A stretch of 64,000 bases of DNA from Scandinavium hiltneri. GTDB lineage: Bacteria > Pseudomonadota > Gammaproteobacteria > Enterobacterales > Enterobacteriaceae. The translations under genes and the position numbers were made by a program. How positions within the stretch are numbered: the first letter of the stretch is position 1; the number at the start of each line of letters is the position of its first letter. This document shows positions 43,539 through 50,364 of the stretch, one piece after another. The stretch spans positions 186,001-250,000 of the forward strand of contig NZ_JALIGE010000070.1 in the NCBI RefSeq assembly GCF_024764835.1, written 5' to 3'. The notes beneath the pieces were generated by a model that was not told where the DNA came from, did no database searches, and worked only from the letters and a program-made list of their open reading frames with translations.

Positions 43539-44878
43539 ATGGCAGAAGAGATAATTAGCATGAGTCACAAAGAGCTCGATCGGCTCCAGATTATTCGGGA
43601 GTCGGTTAGCCGCCACATCACTCAGGACCAGGCTGCGGAGCGAATCGGTATTTCGGTCCGGCAGATCAAACGTCTTGTTCAACGATACCGGGCTGAAGGT
43701 CCTCAGGGGCTGGTTTCACGCCGTCGCGGGAAACGTCCCAATAATGCTTTCTCGCCTGAGTTTCGTTCACTCGTTATCTCGCTTGTCAGGGATAAATACC
43801 CGGATTTTGGGCCCACCTTTGCCAGCGAGAAGCTGCGTGAAATTCACGGGCTGGCGCTGTCCGCTGAGACATTGCGTAAGTGGATGGTTGAGGAGGGACT
43901 GTGGCGAGAGCGTCGTCGTAAAATTGCCCGTATTTATCAGCGGCGGCAGCGCCGCCCTTGCTATGGGGAGCTGATCCAGATTGATGGCTCTCCGCATGAC
44001 TGGTTCGAGCTCGGGGGCCGCGCTGCACGCTGATCGTCTTTATCGATGATGCGACCAGTGCGTTGATGGCCCTTCGGTTCGCCCCGGCCGAAACCACCCG
44101 GGCTTACATGGAAACTCTGCGAGATTATCTCGGCAACCATGGACTCCCTCTCGCCCTGTATTCAGATCGACACAGTATTTTCCGTGTTAATAACCCGGAA
44201 AGGGAAGGTGAGCTGACGCAGTTCACCCGCGCCGTGAAAACGCTTGGCATAGCGCCGATTCATGCTAACACCCCGCAAGCTAAAGGTCGGGTTGAACGGG
44301 CTAATCAGACGTTGCAGGACAGGCTGGTTAAAGAGCTGCGACTTCGTCATATCAGTGACATCGAAACGGCTAACGCCTGGCTGCCGGAATTCGTGAAAGC
44401 TTACAATGACCGCTTTGCATCCCAGCCCCGGGAAGGCGGTAATGCCCATCGGGACATTCATCACACTCCGGAAGAACTGAATTACATTCTCTCCTATCAG
44501 GCCCGCCGTGTGTTGTCCAGGAATCTGACGTTCCAGTACAAAACCTGCGCGTATCAGATTCGCTCAGAAGGGCAGGGTTACCGACTCAGGCATGCGCTCG
44601 TCACGGTTTGTGAGAATTTTCAGGGAGAGATCACGGTGTTGCACGACAGCCGGGAACTTGGCTGTGAGAAATATGTGGATGGGCCTGAGCCCTTACCTCT
44701 TGATGACGAGAAGAGTGTTCATGAGCGGGTTGAGAATGCGCGTTTCGACCTGCGTTCGAAGTTCTATGTTAAACCGGCAGCCGATCATCCTTGGAATACA
44801 CGCAGAACGCAAAGTATGTCCCCTGTAAAACCACCGAAGTTACCCAGAAAGAAGGCTGACAGGGACAAATCAGGATGA
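43539..44878 (+). pseudogene. IS1202-like (ISNCY family) transposase with frameshift
   Basis: The first part (43539-44033) holds the helix-turn-helix of the transposase (AAERIGISVRQIKRLVQRYR) and the start of the DDE domain (IQIDGSPHDWFE). The reading frame then shifts by -1 at a CTCGGGGG run near 44010. The second part (to 44878) continues with TLIVFIDDATSALMALRF, YSDRHSIFRVN and a KGRVERANQTLQDRLVKELR segment, the rest of the catalytic core. The ATG at 43539 has a GGTGGG ribosome site. A left end TGTCCCCTTTGACC begins at 43484. The right end is not certain. A lost base is the likely cause, though slippage cannot be excluded. Confidence 0.8.
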
Positions 44879-45105
44879 ATACGGGACGGATTCATTTACC
44901 TGAATAGTCATGCAGTGGGGTAAAATTCTGCCTGTGCGTTTCTGGCGGCTTTTCGGGTGGTTTGTTACCCTTTTTACCGGTTATTCGTCAGAAACGCCGC
45001 CAGCCTGTTTTAGCGGTGCGTACAATTAGGGGGTTATGGTAAATCTCATTTGTTATGGTCAATGCCTGCTAAGAGCGAGAAGCGGAATAACGATCAAGAA
45101 AGATA
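44879..45105. other. Non-coding spacer with inverted repeats
   Basis: No convincing gene. It contains permuted copies of TTTCTGGCGGC and GAAACGCCGCC, which form an imperfect inverted repeat around 44938-45004. This may be the damaged right end of the insertion sequence. Confidence 0.4.
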
Positions 45106-45696
45106 TTAGATATAGCCTAAACCTTTGAATATTTTGTGGTAGATTTCATGCACCACTTTACTTTTATTTTCGTGATATTGTTGAATATCTAAGCTACAAC
45201 CTTTAATTGCATCTAATTTAACGTCAGCATATAGCTGGCAGTCCTTCTTTGACTGTCGCAACCAATCTCGAAAAAGCAAATGCCGGGCTGTTTCAGGGGT
45301 GTCCCGAGTAAAAACATGCAGATTAACTCTTGGATTATCATAATGGAAAAGACGATGGCCATGGAAGCGGGGTTCACGAACAATAAGTCTATACCCAAGA
45401 CCTTCAAGCGCTAATACATATGTTTTTTCATCAGCAGCATCAGCAACCGTCAGGTCAATATCAATAACAGGTTTGGCAGCAAGACCAGGTACTGCCGTAG
45501 AACCCACATGATCAATTTTTAGTAGATGTGAACCTAATTTACTCTTAATTTTAGATGCCAGTGTTGAATATATTTCCGGCCACAAAGGATCATAAGCAAC
45601 GACCACTACATTCTCAACCGGCGGTACACCATTAACAAAATAGCTATCCTGAGGATCAATGACATAATGCTCCATTATTTCTTTCGGGCTAACCAT
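45106..45696 (-). CDS. GrpB family (UPF0157) protein
   Basis: A 196-residue protein of the GrpB/UPF0157 family, a minimal nucleotidyltransferase-fold family of uncertain substrate. The core HVGSTAVPGLAAKPVIDIDL has the GS and DxD pattern. VNLHVFTRDTPETARHLLFRDWLR is the usual C-terminal signature, seen in short segments such as LLFRDWLR. The frame opens at 45732, but the ATG at 45696 has an AGGTG ribosome site. Codon use is AT-rich compared with core genes, which suggests transfer. Similar genes occur in mobile gene contexts. Confidence 0.85.
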   Translation of the reverse strand: MVSPKEIMEHYVIDPQDSYFVNGVPPVENVVVVAYDPLWPEIYSTLASKIKSKLGSHLLKIDHVGSTAVPGLAAKPVIDIDLTVADAADEKTYVLALEGLGYRLIVREPRFHGHRLFHYDNPRVNLHVFTRDTPETARHLLFRDWLRQSKKDCQLYADVKLDAIKGCSLDIQQYHENKSKVVHEIYHKIFKGLGYI

Positions 45697-45766
45697 AAAC
45701 TGACACCTATAGACTATAAAAATTATGAACAATAGCGTACATGAGATGGGTTTGGATGTCTCTCAA

Positions 45767-45782
45767 ACGTCCGCTCCTGGCA
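45767..45782 (+). repeat. Direct repeat, copy 1, flanking the acetyltransferase
   Basis: ACGTCCGCTCCTGGCA, with one further matching A before it, is repeated in the same orientation at 46581-46596. This copy can also pair with CAGGAGC about 30 bases downstream. Confidence 0.8.
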
Positions 45783-45849
45783 AAAATGGCCAGTGAGACC
45801 ATTCAGGAGCTGCTTTGAACGAGATGTCGGCTGGCCGTGCCAATTCAGA

Positions 45850-46482
45850 TTACTCGATTGTAAGAAGCGTATTAATGTCATTAGACATTATTGCCGTGAG
45901 GTGTTTAGTTATCTTTTCTACAGACCAATCCCACCACGCTAATTTTTCCAGTTCGATTACTATTTCATCTGGAAATCGTGATTTAATCACTTTTGCAGGG
46001 TTTCCACCGACAATGGTATAAGCAGGCACGTCGGTGGTAACAACAGCTTGGGAGGAAATAATCGCGCCGTTGCCGATCTTCACGCCAGGCATGATCAGCG
46101 CTTTGTAACCTATCCAGACATCATTTCCGATTATCGTATCGCCTTTGTACGGCAAATCTTCGGGCTTTGGCATCGCCTTTTCCCATCCATTTCCGAAAAT
46201 ATAAAATGGAAACGTAGAGAAGCCTGATAACTTGTGGTTCGCACCGTTCATAATGAACTGGACACCTTTTGCTATAGCGCAAAATTTACCGATAACCAGT
46301 CTGTCACCGATGAAAGGGAAGTGATACAGAACATTCCGCTCAAAATTCTCAGAGTCTTCTGGGTCGTCGTAATAGGTGAAATCGCCAATGATAATGTTTG
46401 GATTCGTCACTGTATTTTTGATGAAACAAACCTGAGGAAACCCTTCCATTGGATGCTTGTTCAGTGGATCCGGACCTTGCAT
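45850..46482 (-). CDS. Vat/CatB-type xenobiotic O-acetyltransferase
   Basis: A 210-residue acetyltransferase with a left-handed beta-helix of hexapeptide repeats (IGKFCAIAKGVQFIMNGANH, then IIGNDVWIGYKALIMPGVKIG). The start MQGPDPLNKHPMEGFPQVCF is typical of the streptogramin-A/chloramphenicol xenobiotic acetyltransferase group. The catalytic His is expected in MNGANHKLSG. It has a GGAG ribosome site. The gene is AT-rich and sits between two direct repeats 814 bases apart. Similarity to Vat enzymes does not prove resistance; the natural substrate is unknown. Confidence 0.85.
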   Translation of the reverse strand: MQGPDPLNKHPMEGFPQVCFIKNTVTNPNIIIGDFTYYDDPEDSENFERNVLYHFPFIGDRLVIGKFCAIAKGVQFIMNGANHKLSGFSTFPFYIFGNGWEKAMPKPEDLPYKGDTIIGNDVWIGYKALIMPGVKIGNGAIISSQAVVTTDVPAYTIVGGNPAKVIKSRFPDEIVIELEKLAWWDWSVEKITKHLTAIMSNDINTLLTIE

Positions 46483-46580
46483 ACGCTCTCCGACGTAATT
46501 GTTTTATTGGCTTCAGATTAACATACATAAAGGGGCAAGCTAATCAGGCTATTACAAAGGTGCTTTTCAGAACCCCAGTA

Positions 46581-46596
46581 ACGTCCGCTCCTGGCA
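46581..46596 (+). repeat. Direct repeat, copy 2, within a hairpin
   Basis: ACGTCCGCTCCTGGCA repeats the sequence at 45767-45782. Here it forms the left arm of a perfect 8-bp hairpin GTCCGCTC-CTGGCACA-GAGCGGAC (46583-46606). Confidence 0.8.
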
Positions 46597-46642
46597 CAGA
46601 GCGGACCTTCATCATCCGGCGTTCTGTCCGCGTTCAGCAAAT

Positions 46643-46720
46643 CTAGTCTTTCTGCACCAGGCCCGGCATCCGCGCAAACTCTCTCACATTATTGGTCACC
46701 AGAATGACTACAGCCGCTAT
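46643..46720 (-). pseudogene. Remnant of a VapC-type PIN-domain toxin gene (C-terminal end)
   Basis: The minus strand encodes AIAAVVILVTNNVREFARMPGLVQKD and then a TAG stop at 46643. In short pieces, VTNNVREFARMPGL is the conserved C-terminus of VapC/MvpA toxins. The rest of the gene is missing upstream and no VapB antitoxin is present, so it is a non-functional relic. The wider 46483-46812 gap holds this remnant, the hairpin at 46583-46606 and the palindrome at 46737. Confidence 0.7.
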
Positions 46721-46736
46721 GGCTTGTTCCTCATGA

Positions 46737-46756
46737 TTAACAAAACGTTTTGTTAA
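46737..46756. repeat. Perfect 20-bp palindrome
   Basis: TTAACAAAACGTTTTGTTAA is fully self-complementary. It lies where the vapC remnant breaks off and 57 bases after the end of the GNAT toxin gene. It may be an operator, a recombination junction or a terminator-like element. Confidence 0.6.
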
Positions 46757-46812
46757 AAATATCCGCTTCTGGCTGTGAGTTGCATACAGTGAAAATCAGG
46801 GCTGACGGGCGG

Positions 46813-47304
46813 TTAAATGGCAGTAGGTAACCGGAGAAAAAGTGTTTTCTCCTGTGTCATTGAGGGCTGGAATCCATGATGCAGGTAAAACAGTTTTGCC
46901 GCATCAGACAAGGCATGCACCATAATGGCCCGGACGCCAATATTCTCCGCCACCCGGCAAATACGCAGTACCGCATCGTGCAGTAAATCCGCACCAAGAC
47001 CCTGGCCCTGGCAACTCGAATCAACGGCTAGCCGGGCCAGAATTATGATGGGAAGGGGGTCAGGCATATTTCTTCTGAGCCCACCGGGTGCAATAGCATG
47101 AGTGACACTGCCGGTGGCCAGAGAGTAAAAACCAATCACCTGTGAAGAATCCTCCCGGCATACCACAAACGTTCTGGCGGCGCCGGTCGACTGGTTTTTT
47201 AACCCCCTGAGTCTGATCCATTCATCCAGAGCAGCTTCCCCGGAGTGAAACTCTGAAAGAATGTGAGTCGACTTTAGCGGTGCGGGAGCAGTTACTTTTC
47301 CCAC
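46813..47304 (-). CDS. GNAT-family toxin, TacT-like
   Basis: A 163-residue acetyltransferase toxin of the TacT/AtaT type, which blocks translation by acetylating the amino group of aminoacyl-tRNA. The acetyl-CoA loop reads SSCQGQGLGADLLHDAV near residue 97. The C-terminal LFYLHHGFQPS carries the catalytic tyrosine region. It begins at a GTG codon at 47304, inside the antitoxin gene (13-base overlap), so toxin translation depends on antitoxin translation. It starts with the usual LKSTHILSEFHSGEAALDEW block. Intact by sequence. Confidence 0.9.
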   Translation of the reverse strand: MGKVTAPAPLKSTHILSEFHSGEAALDEWIRLRGLKNQSTGAARTFVVCREDSSQVIGFYSLATGSVTHAIAPGGLRRNMPDPLPIIILARLAVDSSCQGQGLGADLLHDAVLRICRVAENIGVRAIMVHALSDAAKLFYLHHGFQPSMTQEKTLFLRLPTAI

Positions 47305-47558
47305 TGCGGTTTTCTCGCCAGGAGCGTATCCAGTGCCGGATTCGCTGTTACGGGTGCATCCAGCATATCGATAAATTCGGCGTACTGTTCATCATCGAGA
47401 TTAAACATCCGGCGATCAAGGATAACGTTTTCAGCAGCCTGGCAGGCTATGTCCAGTATAAAGTCGGTACGTGATTTATGAAGAATACCGGCAGCGGTAT
47501 CGATCAACGCGCGCTGGGCTTCTTTAGCCCGGATGTTAAGCTGAACATCAGATTTCAT
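47292..47558 (-). CDS. DUF1778 ribbon-helix-helix antitoxin, TacA-like
   Basis: An 88-residue antitoxin. The N-terminal ribbon-helix-helix DNA-binding part (LNIRAKEAQRALIDTAAGIL) is followed by SRTDFILDIACQAAENVILD. The C-terminal tail, which neutralises the GNAT toxin, carries LDAPVTANPALDTLL. It is the first gene of the pair and is presumably self-repressing through the two operator-like sites just upstream. Confidence 0.9.
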   Translation of the reverse strand: MKSDVQLNIRAKEAQRALIDTAAGILHKSRTDFILDIACQAAENVILDRRMFNLDDEQYAEFIDMLDAPVTANPALDTLLARKPQWEK

Positions 47559-47568
47559 GATGAGCCCC

Positions 47569-47622
47569 TGTATAGCAAATGATATACACAGCTTACACCT
47601 GCCGTATAGAGAATGCTATACA
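47569..47622. promoter_or_regulatory. Two operator-like inverted repeats upstream of the TacA-like antitoxin gene
   Basis: TGTATAGCAAATGATATACA (47569-47588) and CGTATAGAGAATGCTATACA (47603-47622) share the TATA-N8-TATA architecture typical of DUF1778 antitoxin operators. They lie 11-64 bases before the antitoxin start, 34 bases centre to centre, about three helical turns. Confidence 0.75.
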
Positions 47623-47738
47623 CATTGGGAGCGAAATTTTTGTGCCCGGACAGCGTTGAAACAATAAACCTATGCCTTAGCCAGAAGTCAGGACATTTGT
47701 GTCTTGCAACAAAAAGGCCTTTTCTGCTTTGCGTTGAC

Positions 47739-47755
47739 ACATTAAGCTGCAAATT
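47739..47755 (+). repeat. Right 17-bp direct repeat of the island
   Basis: ACATTAAGCTGCAAATT, identical to 43449-43465. It continues into TTCAAAGGTGGAAT, the ribosome-site region of ytjB, so this copy is part of the native ytjB leader. Confidence 0.85.
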
Positions 47756-47769
47756 TTCAAAGGTGGAAT

Positions 47770-48417
47770 ATGGTTCGCGCAAAACTGAAATTTCGGCTGC
47801 ATCGCGCCGTGATCGTTCTTATCTGTCTCGCCCTGCTGGTTGCCCTGATGCAAGGGGCGTCGTGGTTCAGTCAAAGCCACCAGCGGCAGCGTAATCCGCA
47901 GATGGAAGAACTGGCTCGCACACTCGCCCATCAGGTCACGCTGAACCTGGCGCCGCTAATGCGTTCAGAAACGCCGGATGAGAAAAAAATCAATCAGTTG
48001 CTGACGCAACTGACCACGAGCAGCCGCCTGCTAGATGCCAGCGTCTATGACGAACAAGGCGATTTGGTCACTCACGCCGGGGAAAGCGTGAACGTTCGCG
48101 ACAGGCTGGCGCTCGACGGGAAAAAAGCCGGGGGATACTTCAACCAACAGATCGTCGAACCCATTCAAGGGAAGAATGAACCGCTCGGCTACCTACGGCT
48201 AACGCTCGACACCCATACGCTGGCGACGGAAGCCAAGCAGGTGGATAACACCACCAACATTTTACGTCTGATGCTGCTGCTTTCGCTGGCGATCGGCGTG
48301 GTATTGACCCGTACGTTGCTGCAAGGCAAACGCACCCGCTGGCAGCAATCCCCGTTCCTGCTGACGGCCAGCAAGTCCGTACCGGAAGAAGATGAAGACG
48401 AAAAGAACGATAGATAA
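47770..48417 (+). CDS. ytjB: Inner-membrane protein YtjB (Smp family)
   Basis: A 215-residue membrane protein of unknown function. An N-terminal transmembrane helix (about residues 14-33), a periplasmic PAS-like region of about 120 residues, a second helix (LRLMLLLSLAIGVVL) and an acidic C-terminus (PEEDEDEKNDR) are visible. This architecture matches E. coli YtjB. The AGGTGG ribosome site lies just past the right island repeat, so translation signals survive. Its original promoter may have been displaced by the island. lplA follows. Confidence 0.9.
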   Translation: MVRAKLKFRLHRAVIVLICLALLVALMQGASWFSQSHQRQRNPQMEELARTLAHQVTLNLAPLMRSETPDEKKINQLLTQLTTSSRLLDASVYDEQGDLVTHAGESVNVRDRLALDGKKAGGYFNQQIVEPIQGKNEPLGYLRLTLDTHTLATEAKQVDNTTNILRLMLLLSLAIGVVLTRTLLQGKRTRWQQSPFLLTASKSVPEEDEDEKNDR

Positions 48418-48457
48418 TTGATATATTGAGTGAAGTGAATAAGAAAGGAAATCTGCT

Positions 48458-49474
48458 ATGTCGACGCTACGTTTGCTCATCTCTGATTCATACGATCCCT
48501 GGTTTAATCTGGCGGTCGAAGAGTGTATTTTCCGCCAGATGCCGGCCACCCAACGTGTATTGTTCCTGTGGCGCAACGCGGATACCGTGGTCATTGGCCG
48601 GGCGCAAAACCCGTGGAAGGAGTGCAATACGCGGCGGATGGAGGAGGACAACGTACGCCTTGCGCGTCGCAGTAGCGGCGGTGGCGCGGTGTTTCACGAC
48701 CTCGGTAATACCTGCTTTACCTTTATGGCAGGCAAGCCGGAATACGATAAAATCATCTCGACCAACATCGTCCTTAACGCTCTGAATTCATTGGACGTGG
48801 AAGCTGAAGCCTCCGGGCGTAACGATCTCGTCGTCAAAACCCTGGATGGCGATCGCAAAGTCTCTGGCTCTGCCTATCGCGAAACGATGGATCGCGGTTT
48901 TCATCACGGCACTCTGCTGCTGAATGCCGACCTCAGCCGTCTGGCAAATTACCTGAACCCGGATAAGAAAAAGTTGCAGGCGAAAGGCATCACTTCCGTA
49001 CGCGGTCGGGTGGCGAACCTGACCGAACTGCTGCCAGGCATCACTCATCAGCAGATTTGCGATGCGATGACGGAGGCATTCTTCGATCACTACGGCGAGC
49101 GAGTTGAAGCCGAGGTCATTTCTCCGGACAAAACGCCGGACTTGCCTAACTTCGCGGAAACCTTTGCCCGTCAAAGCAGTTGGGAATGGAATTTCGGTCA
49201 GGCGCCAGCGTTCTCGCATCTGCTGGATGAACGCTTTACCTGGGGCGGTGTCGAGCTGCATTTTGACGTAGAGAAAGGTCACATCACTCGCGCACAGGTT
49301 TTTACCGACAGCCTGAACCCTGCCCCGCTCGAAGCCCTGGCGGCGCGTTTGCAAGGCAGCCTGTATCGCGCAGAGAGTCTGCAACAGGAATGTGATGCGC
49401 TGTTAGTGGATTTCCCGGAACGGGAAAAAGAGTTGCGGGAATTATCGGCGTGGATTGCAAAAGCGGTGAGATAA
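48458..49474 (+). CDS. lplA: Lipoate-protein ligase A
   Basis: A 338-residue enzyme that attaches scavenged lipoate to dehydrogenase subunits through lipoyl-AMP. The N-terminal catalytic domain has VARRSSGGGAVFHDLGN-type sequence (seen here as RLARRSSGGGAVFHD) and KVSGSAYRE with the active lysine. The C-terminal accessory domain ends in LRELSAWIAKAVR. It lies 40 bases after ytjB and converges on deoD. Confidence 0.96.
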   Translation: MSTLRLLISDSYDPWFNLAVEECIFRQMPATQRVLFLWRNADTVVIGRAQNPWKECNTRRMEEDNVRLARRSSGGGAVFHDLGNTCFTFMAGKPEYDKIISTNIVLNALNSLDVEAEASGRNDLVVKTLDGDRKVSGSAYRETMDRGFHHGTLLLNADLSRLANYLNPDKKKLQAKGITSVRGRVANLTELLPGITHQQICDAMTEAFFDHYGERVEAEVISPDKTPDLPNFAETFARQSSWEWNFGQAPAFSHLLDERFTWGGVELHFDVEKGHITRAQVFTDSLNPAPLEALAARLQGSLYRAESLQQECDALLVDFPEREKELRELSAWIAKAVR

Positions 49475-49512
49475 TGAAGAAAATGTCCGCTGGCGGACCG
49501 ACAAAATCGTAG

Positions 49513-49540
49513 GCCGGGTAAGGCGTCGCCGCCACCCGGC
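49513..49540. repeat. REP element between lplA and deoD
   Basis: GCCGGGTAAGGCGTCGCCGCC then ACCCGGC is a standard REP palindrome at the end of two convergent genes. Confidence 0.8.
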
Positions 49541-49550
49541 ACAACGAGAA

Positions 49551-50273
49551 TTACTCTTTATCGCCCAGCAGTACGGATTCCAGCGCGATTTTGATCATGT
49601 CGTTGAACGTGGTCTGACGCTCAGCGGCAGTGGTTTGCTCGTGAGTACGGATATGGTCAGACACGGTGCAGATGGTCAGCGCTTTCGCACCAAACTCAGC
49701 CGCAACGCCGTAGATACCAGCCGCTTCCATTTCCACGCCCAGGATGCCGTATTTCTCCATCACGTCAAACATTTCGCCGCCGTCCGGGGAATAGAACAGG
49801 TCAGCAGAGAAGATGTTACCGACGCGCGCATCAACACCCAGCGCTTTCGCTGCATCGACGGCATTACGTACCATGCCGAAATCAGCAATCGCCGCGAAGT
49901 CGTGATCTTTGAAACGCATGCGGTTTACTTTGGAATCGGTGCAGGCACCCATGCCGATAACCACGTCACGCAGTTTAACGTCCATGCGCACCGCGCCACA
50001 GGAACCCACTCGGATGATTTTCTTCACGCCGAAATCGGTGATCAGCTCTTTGGTGTAGATGGAGCAGGACGGGATACCCATCCCGTGACCCATTACGGAA
50101 ATTTTACGGCCTTTGTACGTCCCGGTGAAACCCAACATGCCGCGCACGTTGTTCACTTCGCGGACATCTTCGAGGAAGGTTTCAGCAATGTGCTTCGCAC
50201 GCAGCGGATCGCCCGGCATCAGTACGACGTCTGCGAAATCACCCATTTCTGCGTTAATGTGTGGAGTGGCCAT
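49551..50273 (-). CDS. deoD: Purine nucleoside phosphorylase DeoD
   Basis: A 240-residue hexameric phosphorylase that splits purine (deoxy)ribonucleosides with phosphate. It shows GHGMGIPSCSIYTKELI, IRVGSCGAVR and VEMEAAGIYGVAAEFGAKAL, with the catalytic SDHIRTHE near residue 204. It begins MATPHINAEMGDFADVV at 50273, one codon inside the frame. It carries one extra glycine in PDGGEMFD compared with E. coli. Last gene of the deo operon. Confidence 0.97.
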   Translation of the reverse strand: MATPHINAEMGDFADVVLMPGDPLRAKHIAETFLEDVREVNNVRGMLGFTGTYKGRKISVMGHGMGIPSCSIYTKELITDFGVKKIIRVGSCGAVRMDVKLRDVVIGMGACTDSKVNRMRFKDHDFAAIADFGMVRNAVDAAKALGVDARVGNIFSADLFYSPDGGEMFDVMEKYGILGVEMEAAGIYGVAAEFGAKALTICTVSDHIRTHEQTTAAERQTTFNDMIKIALESVLLGDKE

Positions 50274-50299
50274 CATTATTTCCTTTTTATGTTTAATTC

Positions 50300-50356
50300 A
50301 CCGGGCTGCGACCCGGTTAACCTAACCGTAGGCGCGGCAAGCCTCTCGCCGCCGGG
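50300..50356. repeat. Hairpin and REP element between deoB and deoD
   Basis: An ACCGGG/CCCGGT hairpin (50300-50317) precedes a REP unit (50328-50356, AGGCGCGGCAAGCCTCTCGC then CGCCGGGC). Placed within the operon, it could separate the stability of upstream and downstream mRNA. Confidence 0.6.
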
Positions 50357-50364
50357 CAATCCCA

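Larger units (their letters stand above)
43466..47738. mobile_element. Accessory island between serB and ytjB
   Basis: A 4,273-bp segment interrupts a gene pair that is adjacent and divergent in E. coli. It is bounded by 17-bp direct repeats. The outermost 20 bases (GTTAAGACTATGCGGTAATG on the left; GTCAACGCAAAGCAGAAAAG as the reverse complement of the right) agree at 12 of 20 positions, a weak inverted repeat. Its middle is clearly AT-richer than the flanks. The content is accessory: a broken transposase, GrpB, a Vat-like acetyltransferase, a vapC remnant and TacAT. No integrase is visible. Confidence 0.75.

Noticed and set aside
43466..47738. Island as an integron with attC sites
   Set aside because: GrpB, acetyltransferase and toxin-antitoxin cargo suggested gene cassettes, but no GTTRRRY/RYYYAAC attC core or integron integrase was found near the gene ends.
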